From: Geomonas limicola
GTDB lineage: Bacteria; Desulfobacterota; Desulfuromonadia; Geobacterales; Geobacteraceae
DNA: 64,000 nucleotides
Direction: 5' to 3'
NCBI RefSeq assembly: GCF_014193675.1
Contig: NZ_BLXZ01000010.1
Coordinates: 156,634 to 220,633, forward strand
The stretch's first letter is position 1. Each line of letters opens with the position of its first letter. Both the position numbers and the translations under genes were made by a program. The notes beneath the pieces are model-generated. The model saw nothing but the letters and a program-made list of their open reading frames with translations. It ran no database searches and had not been told where the DNA came from. This document shows, one piece after another, positions 45,587-53,792 of the stretch.

Positions 45587-46217
45587 TATTTTCTCCGTAA
45601 ATATCTAAATGGTTGGGATTATGCAGGTCGCGTTGGCTGACGCTCATCACCGCGGTATCTTGTTCTGGCAATATTGTGCCGCGACTATATTCCAATATCT
45701 TCATTGTGTAAATTAAAAGAGGAAACGTGGGTGCTGAACCGGGCAATCATGGTGCAGTCGCCTTGGGAATAGGCTCGGGCTCGCTTATCCTGTGGCTGAC
45801 TCCCAACCTTGCCAAACGGCTAACTACCTCCAGAGACCCATTGTGAAATGCGATTTTTCGAAATACTGCCGCTGAAAAAGAACGTTGCACATGAGCCTGT
45901 AAGATGGCTATACCTACAGGGTCTTTAAGGATACAAATTAAACAAAGTAAAATTAAGCTGGAGCGCGGGTTGCGAGAAGCCTTACTACCTAAGGTGACGA
46001 TGGATATCATCAGTCAAAGTACTGATGGTGCCGTGTCGGTTCAACCGTAAATCTGAAGGTGCTCAAATAGCGGTCAACTTCTGACGTCAATGTTATTCAA
46101 TCTATCCTCTGTAAGGGTTAACTCACTGAAAAGTGGGGGCACAAAGCTACAGGTCCTCAGTTCTCTCGCGAACCGGACGGCTGGGCCACCAGAGAAATCT
46201 CAACGAGGAGGAGTGTT
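45587..46217. other. AT-richer intergenic stretch, no accepted gene
   Basis: About 630 bases with lower GC than the surroundings. A minus-strand 87-codon frame (45747-46010) has no ribosome-binding site and no recognisable domain. I saw no riboswitch, repeat or IS end that I could support. Together with the next gene it may be a small acquired segment. Confidence 0.4.
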
Positions 46218-47273
46218 ATGAAAAAAGTTGCACTGCTGTTGTCGGCGATGGCCCTGTTTGGTTGTGGTGGTGGGTCCAGCTCCAGTGGGGGGGTAAATCT
46301 GGAGGGAGGCGGCTCTACGACTCCTGCTGCGGGACTTTCGGTAAAGCTGGTGGATGCCAGCGCCCCTGCTAAAGCCTATAAGATGCTGGGGATGACGGTG
46401 GGAAACACCGGTGCCCAGCCGAGCGCCAATAAAGTAAGGGTTGTCGCGAGGATAATCAAAACAACCTACCCCATCGACACGGTTTACGATTCTGCAACAG
46501 ATACTGAGGTACCCGCGATAAATTATGACGGTGCTACACACTTTATTGACAGTACCGGCCTAAACAGTGCCCCGTATCCGAACTGCGGCGGGCTGTCACC
46601 TGTTATGCTGAACAACTCGTGTGCCCCCACTGGGGTGCCGGTTACCTCCCTGTCCGCAACCCACCATGCTGCACCAGGTTCGACTGATTATAAGAAGGTT
46701 ATCGATCAGGATTATGCCGGCGGGACCATGACGATATATCTTCCGGTTAATGATGGCTACACCCTGGACTTCATAACCAGCGCGTACGATTCGGTCACGC
46801 AGAAGAACTCTCTCCTGACACTTGGCTCCATCACCGGGGTAAATGTGACTCCTACCGGTGGAAACGCCACGGTAACAATGAACGGTTTTGCCAATTTGGT
46901 CTCTTATAACCCGGTAGCTCTTACCAATACCAAAACCGATCTGACACAAATTACCTCAGAGGAACAATACAGCCTCACCGTTACCGCCAATGGCCAGTTA
47001 AAGAACAGCTTCACCGTGGGACAGTCCCTGACAAATACCCCCATCGCAGCGGCAAGTCTGGTCAGAGCAAATTCTGGCATACCGGTATCCTTTACAGCAC
47101 CGACTTCCCATGTTCCCGGTTCCTTATTTTTCCAGGGAGTCTTCACTCTTGACGACACCATGCTCAAAGCAGGTGAGTCCGCTACAAACTGGACACGGGT
47201 TTATCCGAATCCTGCCTATGGTGAGTCTGTCTCCACCGACCTGCTGTATCTTGTTGGGATGACGTTCCCCTGA
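46218..47273 (+). CDS. Hypothetical lipoprotein (351 aa)
   Basis: A secreted lipoprotein of unknown family. The signal ends in the lipobox LFGC (Cys16), followed by a flexible Gly/Ser linker (GGGSSSSGG) and a beta-rich body with many Thr, Val and Asn residues, as in Ig-like surface proteins. Base and codon use look AT-richer than its neighbours, suggesting recent transfer. The ATG follows GAGGAG. A strong terminator lies downstream. Confidence 0.72.
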   Translation: MKKVALLLSAMALFGCGGGSSSSGGVNLEGGGSTTPAAGLSVKLVDASAPAKAYKMLGMTVGNTGAQPSANKVRVVARIIKTTYPIDTVYDSATDTEVPAINYDGATHFIDSTGLNSAPYPNCGGLSPVMLNNSCAPTGVPVTSLSATHHAAPGSTDYKKVIDQDYAGGTMTIYLPVNDGYTLDFITSAYDSVTQKNSLLTLGSITGVNVTPTGGNATVTMNGFANLVSYNPVALTNTKTDLTQITSEEQYSLTVTANGQLKNSFTVGQSLTNTPIAAASLVRANSGIPVSFTAPTSHVPGSLFFQGVFTLDDTMLKAGESATNWTRVYPNPAYGESVSTDLLYLVGMTFP

Positions 47274-47335
47274 TGGCAGGACGGATTGAATCGTCATGAT
47301 CTAGAGCGTAACTATTTTTGCGGATTACAGCAAAG

Positions 47336-47369
47336 AAAGGCCTTCCCCAAAACGGGGAAGGCCTTTTGT
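47336..47369. terminator. Terminator after the lipoprotein gene
   Basis: AAAGGCCTTCCCC, loop AAAAC and GGGGAAGGCCTTT form a perfect 13-bp stem followed by T. It lies between two convergent units. Confidence 0.85.
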
Positions 47370-47499
47370 CTTTCGGCGAGACCTGGAAGCGCTGAATTGA
47401 CTACTGTACAGGTTACTAGATATGCCGCTCCTTTTCTCATAACCGGAAGCGAGGCCGTACTCGGGGCCCCAAAAGAGCGAGGGCCCCCGAGGCGAGACA

Positions 47500-47961
47500 C
47501 TATTTCCCTTTGCCGCAGGTCCGTTCGCACTCTGCCCAGGTATCGAGGGCAGTCCCGGTTTCCAGCAAAGTTTTGAGGCTCGACAAGACCCGCGGCCAAC
47601 CCTCGGATACCCGGCTTGCCATGGTCGAACCATCTTTGAATTTTCCGTGGGTAACGGTGAGCCGAACCATTTCCCCCACCGCTTCGATGGCAAAGGTGAG
47701 GCAGGAATCGTCCTCCTTGTCATCGACCTGTGTCCAGGTCATTACCAGTTTCCTGGGAGGTTCGCTCTCCAGTACTTCACCGAAGATGCCCTGAGTCCCC
47801 GTACCGACTCTTACGCTATGCCACGGGCTACCCGGTTGCCAATCGGAGATGAGCTCTTCCCCCCAGTACTGACGGGTAAATTCGGGGGAGATAATCGCTT
47901 TCCAGACTTTTTCCGGTGTTGATTTGATGTACGTCGCATAAACGAAATCCTGCGTTTTCAT
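47500..47961 (-). CDS. AHSA1/SRPBCC domain protein
   Basis: A 153-aa START-like helix-grip protein of the AHSA1 family. YIKSTPEKVWKAIISPEFTR and the C-terminal WPRVLSSLKTLLETG are typical. Such proteins bind hydrophobic ligands. It lies 3 bases after an ArsR-type gene, a very common pairing in which the regulator controls this protein; the ligand is unknown. AAGGAGAC precedes the ATG. Confidence 0.88.
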   Translation of the reverse strand: MKTQDFVYATYIKSTPEKVWKAIISPEFTRQYWGEELISDWQPGSPWHSVRVGTGTQGIFGEVLESEPPRKLVMTWTQVDDKEDDSCLTFAIEAVGEMVRLTVTHGKFKDGSTMASRVSEGWPRVLSSLKTLLETGTALDTWAECERTCGKGK

Positions 47962-47964
47962 GGT

Positions 47965-48303
47965 TTAGTCTCCTTCGGGACCAGAGTTGCTTTCCAGTGC
48001 CTGTTTCAGGTTGTCGAGTGCCTGAACTTTTTTTCGGGCGAACTTACCGACCCAGCGCCCGTAGATCTCGCTGATGGGCGCCGGGTTGAGGTAGTGAAGC
48101 TTTTCTCGCCCCTGTTTTCTCGTGATGATCAAATCCGCCTCTTCCAGGAGCACCAGGTGTTTGGTTACCGCCTGTCTGCTCATCGCCTGACCCTCGCACA
48201 ACTCCCCTAGCGTCAACCCACCTTCGGTTCGCAGCCTGTCGAGCAACTGGCGTCGGTTAGCGTCGGCAAGGGCCTTGAAAACTTTGTCTTCATCGTTTGT
48301 CAT
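47965..48303 (-). CDS. ArsR family transcriptional regulator
   Basis: A 112-aa winged-helix repressor: KVFKALADANRRQLLDRLRT, LTLGELCEGQAMSRQAVTKH (recognition helix) and LITRKQGREKLHYLNP. No metal-binding Cys pair is seen, so it is of the non-metal-sensing group often paired with AHSA1 proteins. The ATG follows the -10 box by only 5 bases, so the message is probably leaderless, and a perfect dyad fills the promoter spacer, implying autorepression. Confidence 0.9.
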   Translation of the reverse strand: MTNDEDKVFKALADANRRQLLDRLRTEGGLTLGELCEGQAMSRQAVTKHLVLLEEADLIITRKQGREKLHYLNPAPISEIYGRWVGKFARKKVQALDNLKQALESNSGPEGD

Positions 48304-48308
48304 AGCTT

Positions 48309-48338
48309 ATTATATGCAACCATTTGGTTGCATGTCAA
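48309..48338 (-). promoter_or_regulatory. Promoter with built-in operator for the arsR-AHSA1 operon
   Basis: On the minus strand a perfect TTGACA (48333-48338) and a perfect TATAAT (48309-48314) are 18 bases apart. The spacer is exactly TGCAACCA-AA-TGGTTGCA, a perfect 8+8 dyad. RNA polymerase and a repressor could not bind together. Transcription should start at or within a base or two of the ATG. Confidence 0.85.
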
Positions 48339-48435
48339 GCATGCTTAGTTCAGGTATTTTGAGATAGGAGGGATGGGCACCACAAAGACGCGGTCAGCAT
48401 CCGGCATCTCAGCCACTTTGTAACTTAATTTTCAG

Positions 48436-48464
48436 TTGCTAACGGTGACGTTCTTGCCTATTCT
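48436..48464 (+). promoter_or_regulatory. Promoter of the PAP2 gene
   Basis: TTGCTA (48436-48441) and TATTCT (48459-48464), 17 bases apart, lie 45 bases before the ATG at 48509. Confidence 0.45.
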
Positions 48465-48508
48465 GTAGCCCCTTTGGGCTGTTACCTTTAACGTTGCGAG
48501 GGAATTGG

Positions 48509-49369
48509 ATGAGGCAAGCTCTGTTGCAACAGGCAGTTCGAAGTCTGTCCCGCGCCGGCTGGAATGTGCTGCTGGGGACGATCCTGCTCAGCGTCTGGTT
48601 GCTTTCGGCTCCCCAGGTTGTCCATGCTGCGGATACCTTTTTCAGCAGCAGTGCGGCGTTCAAGGAGGAGCTGAACCGGCTGGGGGGAGAGGCGGCGCTC
48701 ATGGTGAAGGCCCCGGTCGATCCCTACCTGCTGGAGACGACTGCTGTCGCGGGTATGTTCGCACTGAGCTACCTCTACGATCAGGACATCCGGTCGGACC
48801 TGCAGGCCAACCGTAGCCGCACCCTGACCCGCGCCACGGATGTTGGAAGCCTGATGGGTGATCCCTATATCCATTTGGGTGCGGCGGCCTTGGTCTACGG
48901 AGTCGGGGCACTCAGCGAGCGGCCCAAGATGCAGGAACTTGGTGCAAAGCTGGGCGAGGCGCTGGTTCTGGCGGACGTCTCGACATTTGTGCTGAAGCAA
49001 GGGATCGGCAGGGCACGCCCTGGTAACGGAGCCGGATCGGGAAGCTTCCGACCATTCCAGTTCAAGAACGATTACGATTCGCTTCCTTCACTGCACACCG
49101 CCAGTTCTTTTGCCGTAGCCCACGTGCTGGCCAGCGAGAGCAAGAGCCTGCCGGTAAAAATCCTCTACTACGCTGGCGCGAGCTTTGTGGGCTTTTCACG
49201 CATGTACAAGGACAAGCACTGGGCAAGCGATGTAGTGCTGGCGGCGGCGCTGGGTGAACTGGCAGGTAATTCGGTGACCAGGTTCCGCAATGCCAAGCCG
49301 GGAACGATGACGCTGGCACCGGCGGTCAGCGGCGGGACGCCGATGCTTGCGCTGCAGGGGAAGTTTTAG
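48509..49369 (+). CDS. PAP2 family phosphatase
   Basis: A 286-aa secreted or membrane-anchored phosphatase. An N-terminal hydrophobic segment (NVLLGTILLSVWLLSAPQVV) looks like a signal peptide. The three PAP2 motifs are complete: KQGIGRARP, SLPSLHTAS and SRMYKDKHWASD. It likely acts on lipid phosphates in the periplasm. I chose the ATG at 48509 because GAGGGA lies before it; a TTG 15 bases upstream is possible. Confidence 0.88.
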   Translation: MRQALLQQAVRSLSRAGWNVLLGTILLSVWLLSAPQVVHAADTFFSSSAAFKEELNRLGGEAALMVKAPVDPYLLETTAVAGMFALSYLYDQDIRSDLQANRSRTLTRATDVGSLMGDPYIHLGAAALVYGVGALSERPKMQELGAKLGEALVLADVSTFVLKQGIGRARPGNGAGSGSFRPFQFKNDYDSLPSLHTASSFAVAHVLASESKSLPVKILYYAGASFVGFSRMYKDKHWASDVVLAAALGELAGNSVTRFRNAKPGTMTLAPAVSGGTPMLALQGKF

Positions 49370-49451
49370 CGGATTAGCGCAGTGCTGGTTAGTAACTTTA
49401 TCCACTTCGCCGACCTTCCAAGACGTCGGCTATCGCTAAAGGAGCTTTTGA

Positions 49452-50126
49452 ATGTTAGACGCTGTCATCTTCGACTTTGATGGGATCATCGTGGACACCG
49501 AGCCGCTGCACTACAAGGCCTTCCAGGAGATCCTGGTCCCTCTCGGGCTGGGTTATTCGTGGGAGGAGTACCTCGAGACCTACATGGGATTCGATGACCG
49601 CGATGCCTTCCGCGAGGCTTTCAAGGTAGCGGGACGCTCCCTTTCCGACACCGAGCTGAAGAAGATGATGGAGGAGAAGGCGGAGGCATTCCTGCGCATC
49701 GTCGCGGGCGGGGTCGCCCCGTATCCGGGTGTGGTCGAGCTGATCCGCTCCATCTCGGGGAACCTGCCGCTCGCGCTCTGCTCGGGTGCGCTGCGCAGCG
49801 ATATCGATCCCATTCTCACTCAGCTCGGCCTGACGGATGCCTTCGATACCTTGGTGACCGCGGATGAAGTGGCTGCCAGTAAACCGGATCCGGAGAGCTA
49901 CCGGGTTGCCGTGCAACGCCTCCAGGCCCTCTACCCCGGCATGATCGACGCCTCCCGCGGCATCGCCATCGAGGATACCCCCGCCGGCATCGCCTCGGCC
50001 ACTGGCGCCGGGCTCAAGGTGCTGGCCGTTACCAACAGCTATCCCGAGGAGCGCCTCTCCAGCGCCTGGCGCGTGGTCAACTCGCTCGCCGGCATCGACC
50101 TGGAAGGACTCCGCCTGCTCCCTTGA
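49452..50126 (+). CDS. HAD-superfamily hydrolase (beta-phosphoglucomutase-like)
   Basis: A 224-aa HAD subclass I enzyme. The nucleophile motif is FDFDGIIVDTE (Asp8, Asp10), followed by a helical cap, LCSGALRSD, a Lys in ASKPDPESY and the acidic motif IEDTPAGIASA. Substrate is unknown; phosphoglycolate and beta-phosphoglucomutase-type activities are possible. AAAGGAG precedes the ATG. It overlaps the next gene by 4 bases (TTGA). Confidence 0.88.
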   Translation: MLDAVIFDFDGIIVDTEPLHYKAFQEILVPLGLGYSWEEYLETYMGFDDRDAFREAFKVAGRSLSDTELKKMMEEKAEAFLRIVAGGVAPYPGVVELIRSISGNLPLALCSGALRSDIDPILTQLGLTDAFDTLVTADEVAASKPDPESYRVAVQRLQALYPGMIDASRGIAIEDTPAGIASATGAGLKVLAVTNSYPEERLSSAWRVVNSLAGIDLEGLRLLP

Positions 50127-52615
50127 GTACCAAACTCCCCCCCACACCGATCGAAGAAATCCTCCCGGAGCTGGTTGCCAGGCTCGAGGGGGGTAACGTC
50201 GCCGTTCTCCAGGCTCCTCCCGGCGCCGGCAAGACGACCCGGGTGCCGCTTGCTCTTCTTGATGCCGCGTTCGCGGCAGAAGGGCGGATCATCATGCTGG
50301 AGCCGCGCCGGCTTGCCGCGGTGAATGCTGCGCGCTTCATGGCCCAGGCGCTTGGTGAGGAGGTCGGCCAGACGGTCGGCTTCAGCATCCGATTCGAGCG
50401 CAAGGTCTGCGCCGCCACCCGCATCGAGGTGGTGACCGAGGGGATCCTGGCGCGCCGGCTGCAGAGCGATCCGCTCCTCGAAGGGGTCTCCACGGTCATC
50501 TTCGACGAGTTCCACGAGAGAAGCCTCACCTCGGACCTTTCACTTGCCCTGTGCCGCGACGTACAACTCGGCCTGCGTGAGGACCTGCGCATCCTGGTCA
50601 TGTCGGCGACCCTGGACGCCGGCCCTGTTGCCGACCTTCTGGGCGGTGCCCCACTCATCTCCAGCGCCGGCCGCAGCTTCCCGGTCGAGGTGCGCTACCT
50701 AAGCACCGAGCCCACAACGAGACTTGCTGAAACCGCTTGCGCCGCGCTTGTCCGCGCTGTCAAGGAGACCCAGGGGGATATCCTGGTCTTTCTCCCCGGC
50801 ACCGGCGATATCCGGCGCTGCGAACGCCTGGTCAAGGAAACGCTTCCGGTCGATCTCCTGGTGGCCCCGCTTTACGGTGATCTCCCCTTTGCGGCCCAGC
50901 AGCAGGCGATCGTTCCGGTACCCGGGCGGCGCAAGGTGGTGCTCGCCACCAATATCGCCGAAACGAGCCTCACCATCGACGGGGTGCGGGTGGTGATCGA
51001 TACCGGATACTCGCGCCAGCTCCGTTTCGATCCTTCCAGCGGCCTGAACCGTCTGGATACCCTGCGCATCTCTGCAGCCTCGGCGGAACAGCGTGCCGGT
51101 CGCTCCGGGCGTCAGGCTCCCGGCGTCTGCTATCGGCTTTGGACCGAGCACACCCAGCGTACCCTGCTCCCTTTCACCCCCGCCGAGATCAAGGTGTCGG
51201 ATCTGGCCCCACTGGCCCTCGATCTGGCGCTTTGGGGAGTGCCGGATCCCGCCGCGCTCAGTTTCCTCGATGCGCCCCCGGCAGCGCACCTCGCCGAGGG
51301 ACGCGCGCTGCTCACGACCCTGGGCGCCCTGGAGCACTCGGGTGCCATCACCCCATTAGGACGGCTCATGGCCGCGCTCCCCATGCACCCGCGCTTCGCC
51401 GCGATGCTGCTGGCAGGTGAGTCGCTGGGGACCCCTGCGCTGGCCTGTACCCTGGCGGCGCTCCTGTCCGAACGTGACATCATGCCGCGGGGAACCGGGA
51501 GCATCACCGACAGTGATTTGCTGGATCGGGTGGAAACCCTGGAACGGCGGCTCGACCCGCAGGCAAGCCGTACTATCGAGCGGGTGGCCGCCTACTTCCG
51601 CAAGGCGCTCAGGGCAGGGGAGGGCGGGGCTCGCCCTGATGCGGCGCAGGTCGGCGAACTGCTCATGCGGGCATACCCGGATCGCATCGCGCGGGAACGC
51701 TCACCAGGTTCAGGGCGTTACCTGATGGCCAACGGCACCGGCGCGCGGCTTTCCAACCGCAGCAACGTGCGCAACCAGCAGTTCATCGTCGCTGTCGAGG
51801 TCGAGGGGGCGGGCGTCGAGGCGGAGATCCACCTGGCAAGCGGGGTCTCTCTGGATGCGGTGCGCGAGGGTTGTGCCGCTGCCATCACGCGCGGCCGACG
51901 GGTCTTTTGGGACGAACGGGAGGGAAGGGTGATCGCCCGGGACGAGGAACGCCTGGGAGCCCTGCTGCTCTCCGAGCGCCCGGCGCAGGCGCGCCCCGAG
52001 GACCTGGCCGAAGCGCTCTTGCAGGGGATCCTGAGCGGTCGGGGGCTTGCCGGGCTCAACTGGACCCCGGAAGCTCTTGAGTTTCGCAACCGGGTGAACT
52101 TCCTGGCCCGGGTGTTGCCCGGTGCGGGGCTGACCGAGCTTAGCGACCAGTACCTGCAGGCCGAGATCGGCACCTGGCTTTTGCCACACCTTTCCGGGGT
52201 GCGCAGCCTGAACGCCTTGGCCCGGGTGGATCTGCTGCAACCGCTCAAGGGGATCTTCAGCTGGCGGGAGTTGAAGCTTATCGACGACGAAGCGCCCACC
52301 CACCTCTCGGTCCCGAGCGGTTCCCGGGTGCGGCTTAGCTACCCGGAGCATGGCGAGCCGTTTTTGGCGGTGAAGCTGCAGGAGATGTTCGGTCTCGCCG
52401 AAACGCCGCGGGTTGCCCAAGGCCGGGTACCGGTGCTCATCCACCTGCTTTCGCCGGCGCGCCGTCCTATCCAGGTCACCGCCGACCTGAAGAGCTTCTG
52501 GAACGGCGCCTACCGGGAGGTCTGCAAGGAACTCAAGGGGCGTTATCCCAGGCACCCCTGGCCCGACGACCCCTGGGAAGCCCAGGCGACACGGCACGTC
52601 AAGAAGCGGATGTAG
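50123..52615 (+). CDS. hrpB: ATP-dependent helicase HrpB
   Basis: An 830-aa DEAH-type helicase. Motif I is APPGAGKTTRVPLALL, motif II is DEFHERSL (the DEFH form typical of HrpB), motif III VMSATLD, and motif VI QRAGRSGRQAPG. The C-terminal HrpB domain is present and the length is normal. Its cellular role is unclear. The start is a TTG that overlaps the HAD stop, pointing to coupled translation. Confidence 0.94.
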   Translation: MSTKLPPTPIEEILPELVARLEGGNVAVLQAPPGAGKTTRVPLALLDAAFAAEGRIIMLEPRRLAAVNAARFMAQALGEEVGQTVGFSIRFERKVCAATRIEVVTEGILARRLQSDPLLEGVSTVIFDEFHERSLTSDLSLALCRDVQLGLREDLRILVMSATLDAGPVADLLGGAPLISSAGRSFPVEVRYLSTEPTTRLAETACAALVRAVKETQGDILVFLPGTGDIRRCERLVKETLPVDLLVAPLYGDLPFAAQQQAIVPVPGRRKVVLATNIAETSLTIDGVRVVIDTGYSRQLRFDPSSGLNRLDTLRISAASAEQRAGRSGRQAPGVCYRLWTEHTQRTLLPFTPAEIKVSDLAPLALDLALWGVPDPAALSFLDAPPAAHLAEGRALLTTLGALEHSGAITPLGRLMAALPMHPRFAAMLLAGESLGTPALACTLAALLSERDIMPRGTGSITDSDLLDRVETLERRLDPQASRTIERVAAYFRKALRAGEGGARPDAAQVGELLMRAYPDRIARERSPGSGRYLMANGTGARLSNRSNVRNQQFIVAVEVEGAGVEAEIHLASGVSLDAVREGCAAAITRGRRVFWDEREGRVIARDEERLGALLLSERPAQARPEDLAEALLQGILSGRGLAGLNWTPEALEFRNRVNFLARVLPGAGLTELSDQYLQAEIGTWLLPHLSGVRSLNALARVDLLQPLKGIFSWRELKLIDDEAPTHLSVPSGSRVRLSYPEHGEPFLAVKLQEMFGLAETPRVAQGRVPVLIHLLSPARRPIQVTADLKSFWNGAYREVCKELKGRYPRHPWPDDPWEAQATRHVKKRM

Positions 52616-52628
52616 AGCAAGGCGCTGT

Positions 52629-52705
52629 AGGGCGCAAGGGATACCAGGGATGTATAGGACGCAAGGAACCTGGAGAAGGGGCTTTGCGTCCTTTTGCGTT
52701 CTTCG
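52629..52705. repeat. Inverted GACGCAAGG-word element
   Basis: Left words GGCGCAAGGG and AGGACGCAAGG are complemented by CTTTGCGTCCTTTTGCGTTC on the right. The same vocabulary occurs at 32881-32996. It lies between convergent hrpB and the M23 peptidase gene. Confidence 0.5.
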
Positions 52706-52734
52706 TGTTTCTACAGGAAGCGGTGGAGGGACAC

Positions 52735-53505
52735 TCAGTTCAGGTTGGTGAAGACGATGGAGCCGTTGCTGTGGAGGTAGGTGCGGATGCTGCCGGCCAC
52801 TTCTGCGAAGCCGGCACCGTTGCTCAGGTAGTTCTCGGTCACGTTGACCCCGTTCTTCCAAAGTTCGAAGTGGACGTGCGGACCGGTGGACCTGCCGGTG
52901 GAACCGGACAACGCCAGGGTCTGCCCGGCGGCGACCCGCTCGCCGACGGCAACGTCCAGACGGGAGTTGTGACCGTAGCTGGAGATGCTTCCATCGTCGT
53001 GCTGGACCCGCACCAGGTTTCCGTAGCCGCTGTGCGCGGCGCTCTCGATGACGTTACCGGCGGCGATCGCCTTTACCTGGGTACCTGCCGGGACCGCGAT
53101 GTCGATGCCGTTGTGGTGCCGCAGCGTGCCGTCGATCGGGTCGTGGCGCCAGCCGACTTTGGAGGTGAGCACCCCCTGCACCGGCAGCGCCGATTCCTGC
53201 CCGGGGCCGGGGCTCCCCTCGGTGACCGGTTCGGCGTGGGCCTGGGGTTGAGGCTGGGGCTGCGCCTTCCGTTTGAGCGGCCCCTTGGTTGCAGGAGCCG
53301 GTCTCGCCTCCCGCAGCACCCGGGTGCCACCGTTCGAGGTGGGGGTGTTGGTGTAGGTTTCCACGCCGTCGTCGTCGACGAACCTGTAGAAATCGGCGCA
53401 AGCCGCAGCCGGAAGAAGAAAGCAAAAGCCGGCCAAGAGGGAGACGACTAGGGATCGCCCCACACTGCTGCCTGCAAAAAGGTTGTTTGCTGAAAAACTA
53501 GGCAC
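52735..53505 (-). CDS. M23 family metallopeptidase (LytM-like)
   Basis: A 256-aa secreted peptidase for peptidoglycan cross-links. It has a hydrophobic signal (SLVVSLLAGFCFLLPAAA), a short N-terminal DUF4124-like region (YRFVDDDGVETYTNTP), a Pro/Gln-rich linker and the M23 domain with GWRHDPIDG, HHNGIDIAVP and STGPHVHFEL, giving the zinc ligands His, Asp and His. It should be active. The neighbour on plus is GSIII, transcribed divergently. Confidence 0.9.
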   Translation of the reverse strand: MPSFSANNLFAGSSVGRSLVVSLLAGFCFLLPAAACADFYRFVDDDGVETYTNTPTSNGGTRVLREARPAPATKGPLKRKAQPQPQPQAHAEPVTEGSPGPGQESALPVQGVLTSKVGWRHDPIDGTLRHHNGIDIAVPAGTQVKAIAAGNVIESAAHSGYGNLVRVQHDDGSISSYGHNSRLDVAVGERVAAGQTLALSGSTGRSTGPHVHFELWKNGVNVTENYLSNGAGFAEVAGSIRTYLHSNGSIVFTNLN

Positions 53506-53665
53506 GTCTAGCTCCCGACACGGTGGCCGTCACCGCGTGAGTAGGGAAAAAAGTGCACCTGGACCAGCCCGGAGCGGAGGCCAATATACCTGCATCCCCC
53601 GCCAATGGCAAGATCTGACCACGTTTGAAGGTTTCAGGGTGATTTTCCGGAGGCCCGCCCATGAA

Positions 53666-53682
53666 TTGGCATCTCGCTTGCT
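53666..53682 (+). promoter_or_regulatory. Sigma54 promoter of the GSIII gene
   Basis: TTGGCATCTCGCTTGCT has GG and GC exactly 10 bases apart, as at amt and glnB. The start would be near 53693, giving a 100-base leader that contains the two dyads at 53750-53787. Confidence 0.8.
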
Positions 53683-53749
53683 GTAGTGGGGAAGCTTTCG
53701 GCGATGATCGCGTAACTTCCTGAAACATCGATTTCAGCTGACGTGGTAT

Positions 53750-53787
53750 TGCCTAAAAATTACGCACCGCTGCATAAAAAGGAGGCT
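53750..53787. promoter_or_regulatory. Two phased dyads in the GSIII leader, one covering the ribosome-binding site
   Basis: TGCCTAAAAATTACGCA (53750-53766) and TGCATAAAAAGGAGGCT (53771-53787) are spaced exactly 21 bases start to start, like the amt sites. The second contains the AAAGGAGG ribosome-binding site. They lie downstream, not upstream, of the sigma54 promoter. Confidence 0.6.
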
Positions 53788-53792
53788 GTATC

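Noticed and set aside
45747..46010. 87-codon minus-strand frame in the AT-richer gap
   Set aside because: No ribosome-binding site, no signal or domain, and its neighbours give no support.
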